The position numbers and the translations under genes were made by a program. The notes below the pieces were generated by a model that saw only the letters and a list, made by a program, of their open reading frames with translations, was not told the DNA's origin and did no database searches. From the NCBI RefSeq assembly GCF_004340205.1, contig NZ_SLWB01000015.1:1-64000 (forward strand): a DNA stretch of 64,000 nt. The letters are read 5' to 3'. The DNA is from Acetobacteroides hydrogenigenes. GTDB taxonomy: Bacteria; Bacteroidota; Bacteroidia; Bacteroidales; ZOR0009. This document shows, piece by piece, positions 42,366-51,075 of the stretch (its first letter is position 1; every line of letters begins with the position of its first letter).

Positions 42366-43631
42366 ATGAATAATTCAAACATATCAAAATCATTCCTCTG
42401 GGGAATGTTTAAGTTCGAAGCAAAAGCAACCACACCGCCTGCAGGAAAATCCTCCGGCATTGCCGTTCAAATCATCCAGCAGTTTAAAGACCGTTCACGT
42501 GCCGAAATCAAAAGTTGGCAGCAGGCGCTCGACGCCTGTGGCAACCCCGAGACGCCACGTTGGGCATTGCTTCAGGATCTATACGACAACCTAAGGCTCG
42601 ACGGCCACCTAACCGCTGCCATCAGTCTCCGCAAGGCGGCAACCCTATCAACAAAGTTTTACATCAAGGATGGTAAAACGGGCAAGGAAATCCCCGAATT
42701 AACAGCCCTACTCGAAACCGACTGGTTTTACCAGGTCATGGATCACGCCCTCGAAAGCGTCTTTTGCGGCTACTCGGTGCTGGAGTTGGTCGATCCTACC
42801 ACCATGCAGTGGCAGCTGCTACCTCGCCGCAACTGCGTGCCTCAATCGGGCTTTGTTTACTTCGAGGCCAATGGCGATAAGGGCGTTTGCTACCGCGATC
42901 CCGCCTTTGCTAAAAACGTGGTCGAGATACGTAGCAGCCACCAATTCGGACTGCTAAACACCATCGTGCCGCAGCTAATCTGGAAGCGCAACGCCCAGCA
43001 GGCATGGGCCGACCTATCCGAGCGTTTTGGCATTCCTATGGTTACCGCCGAAACTACCAAGACCGATAAGAAAGACCTGGATAAGCTGGAGTCCGATCTT
43101 CGTGCATTGGGCCAAGCCGCTCAGGCTGTTCTACCACAAGGCACCAAAATCACCATTCACGATCAGGCTACCAAGGGCGACCCCTACAAGATATTCCAGC
43201 AGCAAATTGTTGTCACCAACTCCGAGGTATCCAAGCCCATCGTTGGCGGTACTATGATATTGGACGATGGCAGCAGCCGCAGCCAATCCGAGGTGCACGA
43301 GCGCACCCTCGACGAAAAGATTGCCGAGGCCGATCGCCGCAGCATCGAGTTCTTTGTCAACGGCAAGCTAATCCCCATCCTACGCCTATGGGGCTATAAA
43401 ATCCCCGACACCGCAACATTCGTATTCGACCGCACCGAGCAAATCTCGCTAACCGAGCACTGGAAAATCGTAAGCGAAGCCCTCCAATTCTACGAAATGG
43501 ACCAAAACGTTATTGCCGACACCTTCAACCTCCCAATCGTACGGGCGAAAAATCTTTCGCCCACTGGCAATTCCGTAAGGGCGGGTTCCAAACCCGACCC
43601 CGCCGCCTCCCTATCCGCAAATTTCAATTAG
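42366..43631 (+). CDS. Portal protein (DUF935, Mu gp29-like)
   Basis: The 421-residue protein contains the DUF935 signatures IQQFKDRSRAEIKSWQQALD, PRWALLQDLYDNLRLDGHL, VFCGYSVLEL and AWADLSERFGIPMVTAET. It forms the dodecameric portal for DNA entry. Its last 25 residues (RAKNLSPTGNSVRAG) are read from a REP palindrome inserted at 43538-43563, so the original C-terminus has probably been altered. The reading frame of the next gene overlaps here in the -1 phase. Confidence 0.88.
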   Translation: MNNSNISKSFLWGMFKFEAKATTPPAGKSSGIAVQIIQQFKDRSRAEIKSWQQALDACGNPETPRWALLQDLYDNLRLDGHLTAAISLRKAATLSTKFYIKDGKTGKEIPELTALLETDWFYQVMDHALESVFCGYSVLELVDPTTMQWQLLPRRNCVPQSGFVYFEANGDKGVCYRDPAFAKNVVEIRSSHQFGLLNTIVPQLIWKRNAQQAWADLSERFGIPMVTAETTKTDKKDLDKLESDLRALGQAAQAVLPQGTKITIHDQATKGDPYKIFQQQIVVTNSEVSKPIVGGTMILDDGSSRSQSEVHERTLDEKIAEADRRSIEFFVNGKLIPILRLWGYKIPDTATFVFDRTEQISLTEHWKIVSEALQFYEMDQNVIADTFNLPIVRAKNLSPTGNSVRAGSKPDPAASLSANFN

Positions 43632-43843
43632 GGGATAGCGAACCAGCGGCAACCGCCGTCCCCAACCTATACGAGCCGTCACCCTGTTCCCTCGTAGGGG
43701 CGAAAAATCTTTCGCCCTCTGCCTCTGCCGAATCCGTACGGGCGAAAAATCTTTCGCCCTCTACCGACGCCGCCATCGAAAAAGAGGTAACCCGCATCCT
43801 CGAAACCCTATACAACGGCAAATCTATCACCACCGATGTACCG

Positions 43844-45025
43844 TTGCACCGCATCGTCGGTGCCCTGCTCGAAAGCAACGTATTCGAAGGTTACGGCAAA
43901 ACACCCTCCGACGTAGATTTTGATACCCCCGACGCCCCAATGCTCGCCCGTCTCACCCGCGACACCTGGCAGTTTGCCGCCGCCAAAAACTACAACCAAA
44001 TGCGCGACCTTACCCTTGCGCTCGTAGACGAAAACGGCAAGGCTCGTACCTTCCCCGAGTTTAAGGCCGCCGCTGAAGCCATCAACGCCAAGTACAACAA
44101 GTCGTGGCTACTCACCGAGTACAACAGCGCCGTAGGATCAGCAACAATGGCAAGCAAGTGGGCAGAGTTTAAGGCCAACGAAAAGGACATGCCCTACCTC
44201 AAGTACCAAACCGTCGGCGACGATCGCGTACGTAACGAGCACAGGGCATTAGATGGCGTTGTCCGTAAGATTGATGATTCATTCTGGAGCACCCACTACC
44301 CGCCCAACGGTTGGGGATGCCGTTGCGACGTCATTCAGCTGGCAACCAGCAGCGCAAAAGAGACCGAGCATATACCCGACGTGCCCATCAACCCCATGTT
44401 CCGCACCAACCTTGCGGCCACGGGCTTGGTTTACCCTGCCGGGCATCCCTACTACAACGGCGTACCGCATGGCGAGCTACGCAAGGCGCTCGCCTACCTG
44501 CCTGCCGATGCCACCTACAAGCGCTTTAAGGTAGGTAACGGCGTGGCCGATGTCAACCTATTACACTACGATGTAAGCAATCAGGGTATAGCGCAGTTAA
44601 AGCACCATGCCGAGATAAGCGCCAACCTCATCGACCTAGGATTTAAGAACATCAAGATGCTGCCATCCATCCACGAGAAGGATGCAGCGCTTAAGGAGCG
44701 CTTTTACCCCAAAGGGTATAAGCCCGTTGATGCAAAGAAGAATCCCGACTTCTGGATGCAGAGCGCCAAGGGTAAGGATATGATTTGCGATTTCAAGTAC
44801 ATGACAGGTAGCGGCCGAAACATTGCCCGTCATATCGACAACGCCGCAAAGCAGGCCAACTATGCCGTAATTAAGCTATCAAAGGATGCTAAGCTAAACC
44901 CCGAGCGCGTAGCAAAATCGGCAATGGCCAAGATGGATCTATACGATAGCCTGCATGGGGTAATTGTACTCAATAGCGATGGAGACATCTTCTGCGAGGT
45001 GTACCGAAAAAGCAACGGGCGCTAA
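43844..45025 (+). CDS. MuF-type minor head protein with toxin-like C-terminal domain
   Basis: There are 393 residues from a TTG codon, but the frame is open upstream through 43640 and into the portal gene, without an ATG. The MuF domain is clear: GDDRVRNEHRALDGVV (125-140), DDSFWSTHYPPNGWGCRC (144-161). After a linker, residues 270-393 form a different domain with PDFWMQSAKGKDM, ICDFKYMTGSGRNIARHIDN and VIVLNSDGDIFCEVYR. This looks like the barnase/colicin E5-D/RelE-type nuclease tails fused to MuF in some temperate phages. The first part acts in head assembly. Its real start is unresolved. Confidence 0.75.
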   Translation: MHRIVGALLESNVFEGYGKTPSDVDFDTPDAPMLARLTRDTWQFAAAKNYNQMRDLTLALVDENGKARTFPEFKAAAEAINAKYNKSWLLTEYNSAVGSATMASKWAEFKANEKDMPYLKYQTVGDDRVRNEHRALDGVVRKIDDSFWSTHYPPNGWGCRCDVIQLATSSAKETEHIPDVPINPMFRTNLAATGLVYPAGHPYYNGVPHGELRKALAYLPADATYKRFKVGNGVADVNLLHYDVSNQGIAQLKHHAEISANLIDLGFKNIKMLPSIHEKDAALKERFYPKGYKPVDAKKNPDFWMQSAKGKDMICDFKYMTGSGRNIARHIDNAAKQANYAVIKLSKDAKLNPERVAKSAMAKMDLYDSLHGVIVLNSDGDIFCEVYRKSNGR

Positions 45026-45120
45026 ACCGAAGTCTAGCACCCGTTGGTGGGTCCGTCCCGCAGGACTGACATTACAAATATACAATAATTGCGCTTAATC
45101 GCACAACTAAACAGCTAAAA

Positions 45121-46941
45121 ATGACAGGACAAGCAAAAGTTCAGCTCATTCTCGAACTCAAAAACCGCCTTAACACCGGTCTATCCGAGGCTAAGAAGCG
45201 CCTTAACGGCACCGTCGAGGGCATGAAGGATAAGCTCAACTCCCTTAAGCTATCCCACACCAAGGCCTTTAGCGCCATGACCGACCAAATACCTGGTTTT
45301 GGCAATGCAATGGCTGCTTTGGGTAATCCATACGTTCTCGTCACCGCTGGACTATTAGCGTTAACTGCGGCTGGGGTTAAGGCCTCTAAATGGTCTAACG
45401 AGTGGGCTACCAATATGGCTAAGGCCAATGTTACCGCGCAGCTAGCACCTCCTCAGCTGCAACAATTGTCCGATCAACTAGTCAAAATTGGTACCCGCAA
45501 TGTCGGCCCACTAGAGCAGGTCCCAGAAGCATTCAACCGTATCATTTCTGCAGGTCTCGACGTTAACACCTCGCTTGCCGTTTTGGAGCCAACGCTAAGG
45601 GCTTCTAAGGCGGGTTTTGCCGATCTCGAAACTGTAGCCGCTGCTGGCGTTGGCGTAATGGCATCATCCGGCGAAAATATCAACCGTGTTTATGATATTC
45701 TATTCGCCACCTTAAATAAGGGTAATGCCGAGTTTAAAGATATAGCACAGTATCTACCTAAAATAGTCCCATTGGCACGTGGTGCTGGTTTTGCTCTCGA
45801 CGAAACTGCCGCAGCATGGGCTTTCCTTACTGCACAGGGCCAAAAAGCCGAGCAAGCCACAACGGGCATAATGAACATGGTAAAGGCATTTTCTAATGTC
45901 GACACCATAAAAGGGCTTAAGGGTGCAGGTATCGATGTATTCGACGCAAAAGGCAAGGTAAAGCCAATTCTCGACATCGTAACGATGCTGCAGAGTAAAA
46001 TGGGTAAGCTATCCGACAAGGGCAAAGCTAACTTCCTCGATGCAATCGGGCTTAAGGACATGGAGGCTAAAGGCGCTATCCTCGCAATGGTGCAGGATGT
46101 TACTAAGTTAAAAGGTATCACCGACGCAACCGTTCTCTCCCAGGGAGCATTAAATACCGCCTACGAAAATGCAAGAGCACCACTCGACGATTGGGCTATA
46201 ATAATGAATAGCATTAAAGGCAATTTTATTAAACCTTTTGGAGACTTCTTCCTAAACGTATTTAGCAAATTAGGTACATGGATACTTAATGCATCCAAGG
46301 CTACTAAGGAATGGTATCGCAATTCCATGCTACTACAAGATGCTCTTAGCGGAATTGGGTTTGTGCTTAAATGGGTTATCGTTAAGCCCCTCGAAGGTTT
46401 GTGGTGGGTGATTAAAAAGCTATGGCAAGGACTATCATGGGTTTTAGGTCAGATTGGTAATGGTTTTGAGTGGCTATATAGAACAATTAAACCAGTATTT
46501 ATATGGCTAGATGAAGCGCTTATGAGTATCTGGAATATTATCAAGGCTATATTCACTGGCGATTTTAGCGGGGCATGGAAGGCTATTAAGAATTTCCACG
46601 TCCCTTCTATATCAGATATTCGCAAGAGAATGGAGTCCGATTTTGAGGCAAAAAATAAAGCCCAAAAAAATGAGAATAATCCTTTTTCAACCGAAACAAA
46701 GATCCCTAGTTTAGAAGATCCCGACAAAAGTAACAACGGGTTAGGCGACGGCGGTATTTCCAAAATCACCGACAGCGGTCAAGCCCCCCGTAACATTACC
46801 ATCAACATCGATTCCTTTATTAAAGGAGGCCTCAATGTAAGCAACACCAACATGCAAAACATGAGTCTCCGCCAAATCGAAGAAACGGTAAAAGACATGT
46901 TCCTCCGCGTCATCGCCAATGTCGAAACCGGATACCAATAA
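45121..46941 (+). CDS. Tail tape measure protein
   Basis: The 606-residue protein has a helical N-terminus (LILELKNRLNTGLSEAKKRL), hydrophobic segments (YVLVTAGLLALTAAG) and the TP901-type core (QVPEAFNRIISAGLDVNTSL, ETAAAWAFLTAQGQKAEQAT, YENARAPLDDWAIIMNSIKG). A second hydrophobic/aromatic region (about 405-470) precedes a disordered end. It sets tail length. It is unusual in lying on the opposite strand from the tube, sheath and tail chaperone. Confidence 0.85.
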   Translation: MTGQAKVQLILELKNRLNTGLSEAKKRLNGTVEGMKDKLNSLKLSHTKAFSAMTDQIPGFGNAMAALGNPYVLVTAGLLALTAAGVKASKWSNEWATNMAKANVTAQLAPPQLQQLSDQLVKIGTRNVGPLEQVPEAFNRIISAGLDVNTSLAVLEPTLRASKAGFADLETVAAAGVGVMASSGENINRVYDILFATLNKGNAEFKDIAQYLPKIVPLARGAGFALDETAAAWAFLTAQGQKAEQATTGIMNMVKAFSNVDTIKGLKGAGIDVFDAKGKVKPILDIVTMLQSKMGKLSDKGKANFLDAIGLKDMEAKGAILAMVQDVTKLKGITDATVLSQGALNTAYENARAPLDDWAIIMNSIKGNFIKPFGDFFLNVFSKLGTWILNASKATKEWYRNSMLLQDALSGIGFVLKWVIVKPLEGLWWVIKKLWQGLSWVLGQIGNGFEWLYRTIKPVFIWLDEALMSIWNIIKAIFTGDFSGAWKAIKNFHVPSISDIRKRMESDFEAKNKAQKNENNPFSTETKIPSLEDPDKSNNGLGDGGISKITDSGQAPRNITINIDSFIKGGLNVSNTNMQNMSLRQIEETVKDMFLRVIANVETGYQ

Positions 46942-46952
46942 TGCACGGCCCT

Positions 46953-47013
46953 TGTAGGGGCGAAAAATCTTTCGCCCTATTCGTGCGCCGTAGGGGCGTA
47001 TCGCATACGCCCT
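46953..47013. repeat. REP-A palindromes after tape measure gene
   Basis: GTAGGGGCGAAAAATCTTTC followed by GCCC (46953-46980) and GTAGGGGCGTATCGCATACG followed by CCC (46990-47013) are two forms of the same palindromic repeat, joined by TATTCGTGCGCC. Others lie at 43538, 43693, 43735, 48132, 48883 and 48936. Confidence 0.8.
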
Positions 47014-47126
47014 ATTCGTGCGCCAGCAATACCCCGGTCGCTGAGTTGCATGTTACAGAAAGGAAAAAATAAAAAGGGAATGGCGAAAACCTTTAATAGA
47101 GTAGCCAACATTAAATACATACAGAC

Positions 47127-47390
47127 ATGTTTATTTTAAGAAGGATTGACCCTGAAGCAGGTCAAATTAACACGAACTTGGGTGATTACTACACTCTGCT
47201 TTTAAAAGAAACCAATAAGAAACAGTTTGAAAAAACTGTTGAAAATTGGGAGAAAGATATTGTGGATAAAATGTATGGAGTTGTTGTATTCGATGACGAT
47301 AAAGAATGCATAATGCCCCTTTACTCTGGTTCACAATACTATGTCATGGCGAGTGACGGAAGAACATTTGATAATGTTTCTTTCAAGTAA
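47127..47390 (+). CDS. Small conserved Bacteroidota phage protein
   Basis: The 87-residue acidic protein begins MFILRRIDPEAGQINTNLGD and ends YYVMASDGRTFDNVSFK. Related small proteins occur in Bacteroidota mobile elements, but no function is known to me. It is clearly more AT-rich than its neighbours and is bracketed by REP repeats on both sides, so it looks like a moron-type insertion. A role as immunity protein for the MuF toxin-like tail is conceivable but unsupported. Confidence 0.55.
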   Translation: MFILRRIDPEAGQINTNLGDYYTLLLKETNKKQFEKTVENWEKDIVDKMYGVVVFDDDKECIMPLYSGSQYYVMASDGRTFDNVSFK

Positions 47391-47441
47391 TTTTAAAAAA
47401 GTAGAGACGGGTTTGGAATCCGTCTCTCTTGGATCGTGCGC

Positions 47442-47521
47442 CAGCCTTATCCCCTCCTCGGGAGGGGTGCCCGCAGGGTAGGGTGGGTTTATCTAACGTC
47501 TAAAATCTAACATCTAACGTC
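47442..47521. repeat. Composite intergenic repeat (GC hairpin plus CTAACGTCT units)
   Basis: CCCCTCCTCGGGAGGGG followed by TGCCCGCAGGG and GGTGGGTT makes paired hairpins; then come short units of the type CTAACGTCTAAAATCTAACA. The same composite recurs at 48171-48256, and parts at 51905-51974, 52520-52562 and 53617-53661. It is non-coding. Confidence 0.75.
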
Positions 47522-47529
47522 TGCACCCA

Positions 47530-48105
47530 ATGCTCGAAACCCTTCAATTCACAAACCTAGTCAACCGCGTCACCGCCTCCATTCAGGCCATTCCCCAGCG
47601 TGCCGCCACCCTTGCCGTCAATTTCAGCAAGGATCGCTTTCGTGCGCAAAACTGGGTCGACACCACCACCCAGCCGTGGAAAAACCGCAAGCCCATGCGC
47701 TGGGGCCGTCGCGAACGCCCAGGTCGCGCCATCCTAGTCGATAGCGGAAGGTTAAGACGCTCCATCCGCAAGATCCTCGTAAGCGCCGAAGTCGTAATCA
47801 TCGGAACCGACGCCCCCTATGCCCGCGTACACAACGAAGGCTTTCGCGGCAAAGTCACCCAACGCGTAGCCTCGCATAAGCGCAACCTTACAAAATTTGG
47901 CGTCATCCGGGGCAAAGAAAACAAGCGAAGCACCCGCGTCGATTTTGGTCGCGTCAAGCGAGGCGAAACCACCGTAAAAACATACACCCGCACCATCCGC
48001 CTCCACATACCCAAACGCCAATTCATCGGCACCAGCGCCGTACTAGATACCCAACTCCAACGCATGATGACCGCCGAAATCACCCGCGCCATCCGTGGCA
48101 CATAA
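47530..48105 (+). CDS. Virion morphogenesis protein (Mu gpG-like)
   Basis: The 191-residue basic protein has FSKDRFRAQNWVDTTTQPWK and ILVDSGRLRRSIRKILVSAE, then DAPYARVHNEGFRGKVTQ and PKRQFIGTSAVLD. These are the phage virion morphogenesis (gpG/tail completion) signatures. It is needed for head-tail joining. Flanks on both sides are repeat-rich, so spacing from its neighbours is unusually large for a phage. Confidence 0.85.
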   Translation: MLETLQFTNLVNRVTASIQAIPQRAATLAVNFSKDRFRAQNWVDTTTQPWKNRKPMRWGRRERPGRAILVDSGRLRRSIRKILVSAEVVIIGTDAPYARVHNEGFRGKVTQRVASHKRNLTKFGVIRGKENKRSTRVDFGRVKRGETTVKTYTRTIRLHIPKRQFIGTSAVLDTQLQRMMTAEITRAIRGT

Positions 48106-48262
48106 AAGCGCCTCGCAGAGGCGCATTGCATCGTAGGGGCGAAAAATCTTTCGCCCTACTCGTGCGCCAGCCTTATCCCCTCCTCGGGAGGGGTGCCCGT
48201 AGGGCGGGGTGGGTTTTATCTAACTACTAACGTCTAAATACTAACGTCTAACATCCAAAACA

Positions 48263-48886
48263 ATGGAACAAGTTTACCTCGCAATCCTCAAAACCTTCGC
48301 CGAAAACAAGAAAGTTTTCACCGATCGCCATCTACCCGTAATCCGTACTATCGACATCAACATCGGCCAACCCGATGATCCCGAAAACTTCGAGGTTTTC
48401 TGCCCAGCCATATTCATCAGCTGGGACATTAAACCAGGCATTGCCGGAGAACCCGACAACCTCACCCTCGACTTTCACATCTTGCAGGAGCCCAAAGGCC
48501 ATACCGAAAGTTTCTCCAACGCCTTCCGTTCCCCGAGCGGAGTCGAGGGAATAGGAGCCGAGGTGAGCATAGAGTACATGCGCCTTATTAAAGCCTGTAA
48601 GTACCTCTTAAACTCCCTACGTGTCACAGGCACCCCGAGCGAAGTCGAGCGTTCCCCGAGCGGAGTCGAGGGGACCACCCCCCTCAAGTACGCAGGCGAG
48701 CGCCAAGCCGCAACCCCCTATTTCCGCTACCACATCCTAACCTACACCTGTAGCATCGACGCCTACACCGACAGCATCCACCGCCCACAAATGACCACCG
48801 GCACCGTCGAAGCCATCCGCATCACCAATGCCAACCAAAAACCAACCACCGACACCCCATCCATCACCATCGAAACGTACACGTAG
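48263..48886 (+). CDS. Probable tail-completion protein interrupted in frame by REP repeats
   Basis: The 207-residue protein begins MEQVYLAILKTFAENKKVFT and has FEVFCPAIFISWDIKPGIAG and YFRYHILTYTCSIDAYTDS, like small tail terminator proteins (gpU/gp37-like) that follow gpG. Three in-frame copies of REP-B have been inserted (RSPSGVEG near residue 89; TPSEVERSPSGVEG near 126). The stop codon TAG is the first part of a REP-A repeat (GTAGGGGCG), so the natural C-terminus may be lost. It may still fold if the inserts lie in loops. Confidence 0.6.
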   Translation: MEQVYLAILKTFAENKKVFTDRHLPVIRTIDINIGQPDDPENFEVFCPAIFISWDIKPGIAGEPDNLTLDFHILQEPKGHTESFSNAFRSPSGVEGIGAEVSIEYMRLIKACKYLLNSLRVTGTPSEVERSPSGVEGTTPLKYAGERQAATPYFRYHILTYTCSIDAYTDSIHRPQMTTGTVEAIRITNANQKPTTDTPSITIETYT

Positions 48887-48983
48887 GGGCGTATTGCATA
48901 CGCCCATTATCACATACGCCCGTATATTCGTGCATCGTAGGGGCGAAAAATCTTTCGCCCTATTGGGTATATCTGTAAATAAA

Positions 48984-49018
48984 AAAGCCTTGAGGCATAC
49001 AACCTCAAGGCTTTTCAT
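48984..49018. terminator. Bidirectional terminator between convergent phage operons
   Basis: AAAGCCTTGAGG pairs with CCTCAAGGCTTT across CATACAA, with A-rich sequence before and TTTT after. It separates the plus-strand late operon from the minus-strand early operon. Confidence 0.85.
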
Positions 49019-49041
49019 ATCGGCACACCTAAACCTAGCAA

Positions 49042-49737
49042 TCAAATCTTATGCTTCCAATCCAGCCCCTCTACATTAAAGTACACCTTTTGTTTCCCCT
49101 CATTGTAGAAGGTAGTCTCAATAATAATTTTCTTTGCTGTTTTCAACTTATTAATTAGCCTTGATTCTGAATTAATAAAGATAATGTCTGAACTACCATC
49201 AGCCGCCGAACTATACGAAAACGACTGGGGTTTTTCTTCATCAAACTTTATTCTAAGAGATTCTTCCCCCATTACGCTTGTCATAAATTGTCCTTTCGAC
49301 ACTTTAAGGTAAACATTAGTACCGCTTGCATTTTTTCTTACCGTAAGCGTAAACGACGATCCTCCCTCGTAAGGAAATTGAAAATCAAGAGTATTTGTGG
49401 ATTCACTCCACGCAAAGTAAGACGTTGAAGAGTTCATTTCGTCAAATTCTTGGCTATAATTCCAATTATTAGGAGTTGTAGTTGTAGTCGAATCCCCTTC
49501 GTTTGTAGTTGCCAAAGTATCAACAACAGCAACATTATTCTCATTACTCGCTTTAGCGCTATCGTTACCTCCAATATTAGCAATCAAAACAATAGCAAGA
49601 ACGATTGTATAAGCAATTTTCCATCCTTTTGCAATAACTTCCGATTTCCAAATAGCATAAAGTCCTACAGGGAAGAAAACAATGCAGAGAAGAATTACAA
49701 GCCATGTGGTATTGTACCACTCTTTTTTACTTTCCAT
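49042..49737 (-). CDS. Membrane-anchored protein, moron-type
   Basis: The protein is 231 residues from the ATG at 49737 (MESKKEWYNTTWLVILL); a longer frame upstream has no support. Two N-terminal membrane segments (WLVILLCIVFFPVGLYAIW and IAYTIVLAIVLIANIGG) precede a serine/threonine/asparagine linker and a beta-rich domain, probably outside the inner membrane. It is AT-rich compared with neighbours. The architecture suits a superinfection-exclusion or envelope-modifying protein expressed from the prophage; this is inference. Confidence 0.55.
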   Translation of the reverse strand: MESKKEWYNTTWLVILLCIVFFPVGLYAIWKSEVIAKGWKIAYTIVLAIVLIANIGGNDSAKASNENNVAVVDTLATTNEGDSTTTTTPNNWNYSQEFDEMNSSTSYFAWSESTNTLDFQFPYEGGSSFTLTVRKNASGTNVYLKVSKGQFMTSVMGEESLRIKFDEEKPQSFSYSSAADGSSDIIFINSESRLINKLKTAKKIIIETTFYNEGKQKVYFNVEGLDWKHKI

Positions 49738-49815
49738 AATCCTTATTTTTAAAATTATGCTATAAATGTAAAAAAACATTTTGTAATTTGTAAACACCTA
49801 ATACTGTTAAACTAA

Positions 49816-49840
49816 AAAGCCACCAGATAGGTGGCTTTCT
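49816..49840 (-). terminator. Terminator after small phage gene
   Basis: AAAGCCACC pairs with GGTGGCTTT across a short loop, with T-runs on both sides. It ends the early minus-strand operon just after the gene at 49848. Confidence 0.75.
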
Positions 49841-49847
49841 TATTATT

Positions 49848-50048
49848 TTATGGTGACTCAATCTTTGGCCCCCATTCTGAAATTATACTTAGATCAGTAA
49901 ATTGTTTTTCTTTGTGATGGTTCCATCCTTCAATTCTAAAAAAGGGGGCGGTACCAACCACATGGACAATTGCATTAAACCATTTAAAATCATCGGTTTT
50001 TGCCCAATAAAAACCAGCCTCTGTTGGAATAAAATCTTTATCAGCCAT
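49848..50048 (-). CDS. Small phage protein
   Basis: The protein is 66 residues from the ATG at 50048, preceded by GAGGAGGGG five bases upstream, an unusually strong Shine-Dalgarno that decides the start over the longer frame. It reads MADKDFIPTEAGFYWAKTDD and has aromatic residues characteristic of a small beta-fold. Function is unknown. Confidence 0.6.
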   Translation of the reverse strand: MADKDFIPTEAGFYWAKTDDFKWFNAIVHVVGTAPFFRIEGWNHHKEKQFTDLSIISEWGPKIESP

Positions 50049-50071
50049 ATTACCCCTCCTCGTTATAGTAA

Positions 50072-50341
50072 TTAATCGATTAAACATTCTCCATCATCCG
50101 TATAATTGTCGCTCTTAAATGCCAGTGCAACCCAAGGAACAAACGGTTTATCGTACTTCTCCTCGTAAAATTCCTGCTCGCCTTTATCCTCAATTTGCAG
50201 ATGCACAATCTCAAAATTGTAGACGCCCGAAGAAGTGCTATCTCCAAAACCATCGTGAAGGTTCTTGCGCCAATCGAAGATGAAAACCTCTAAATCTTGA
50301 GGTTGCTTTTCTAATTCAGAAATCAACTCTTTTACTTTCAT
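50072..50341 (-). CDS. Small phage protein, early operon
   Basis: The 89-residue acidic protein starts MKVKELISELEKQPQDLEVF, an opening frequent in small phage proteins, and has FVPWVALAFKSDNY at its end. Function is unknown. Confidence 0.55.
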   Translation of the reverse strand: MKVKELISELEKQPQDLEVFIFDWRKNLHDGFGDSTSSGVYNFEIVHLQIEDKGEQEFYEEKYDKPFVPWVALAFKSDNYTDDGECLID

Positions 50342-50364
50342 GATTTATCCATTTTAAAGGTCGT

Positions 50365-51042
50365 TTAAACTCTAAAAAAACTCAATCCAATATATTTGGT
50401 GTACTCCGGGGGAATCGCCTCCGACATCTCTTGGTTATCCATCCAATCTATGCCCATTGCATACCTCCACGTATCTTTTACATTTCCCTTATGAAACTTG
50501 GCAATCTTATCCTGCCTGTTTTGCCTATTACTGCCTTTCCCAAAAACGCTAACGAAATCCCCATCCTTAACGCTTCCTTTATGGTGAGGTATAAAAGGCC
50601 TCATGCACCACCAGTTTACAAGTTCAAATTGTCTTTTCCTTAAAACCTTCAAATCGAACATTGTTCCTGTTAGTAGTAGGTCAGGACGAAGTGGCGCTTG
50701 CATTACATTTTCGATTACGCCTGGTTTGCCTGTTTGGTACATAAGTAGCCTCAGTGGTTCCAGTATATCCGGGTAGTTTTTCCCTCTTCGTCTCATTTTT
50801 GCCGTACTACAGCTATATTTCTGACAGGGGGGGGAAGCATGTATATGAGTATATTTTTGATAATTCTCACGCAAGTACGTTAGCGCATCTTGTTGAATAA
50901 AATGGTAAGGATAGTTTGGTTGAAATTCAATGTCGACACCGGTAATTTCAATCGAATAGCCCAATTCCTTAGCGGCTAATTCGTACCCACGGCTACACCC
51001 GCCTGCCTTGCAGCATAGGTCTAGTAGTTTTATCGTTTTCAT
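50365..51042 (-). CDS. DNA cytosine-5 methyltransferase-like protein
   Basis: The 225-residue protein has a SAM-binding opening KLLDLCCKAGGCSRGY, catalytic-loop ASPPCQ (Cys73), ENV motif (111-113) and AIPPEYTKYIG near the end. It is shorter than host enzymes and lacks most of a target-recognition domain, typical of phage C5 methyltransferases. It would methylate phage DNA and help evade host restriction. It is the second methyltransferase of this prophage; the other is the adenine enzyme at the right end. Confidence 0.8.
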   Translation of the reverse strand: MKTIKLLDLCCKAGGCSRGYELAAKELGYSIEITGVDIEFQPNYPYHFIQQDALTYLRENYQKYTHIHASPPCQKYSCSTAKMRRRGKNYPDILEPLRLLMYQTGKPGVIENVMQAPLRPDLLLTGTMFDLKVLRKRQFELVNWWCMRPFIPHHKGSVKDGDFVSVFGKGSNRQNRQDKIAKFHKGNVKDTWRYAMGIDWMDNQEMSEAIPPEYTKYIGLSFFRV

Positions 51043-51075
51043 TGATTGTTTTTTTGAGGAACAGGGAGCACTCTC

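Noticed and set aside
50365-51042. Restriction-modification system
   Set aside because: Two methyltransferases are present (here and at 23618), but neither has an adjacent endonuclease; both look like solitary phage enzymes.
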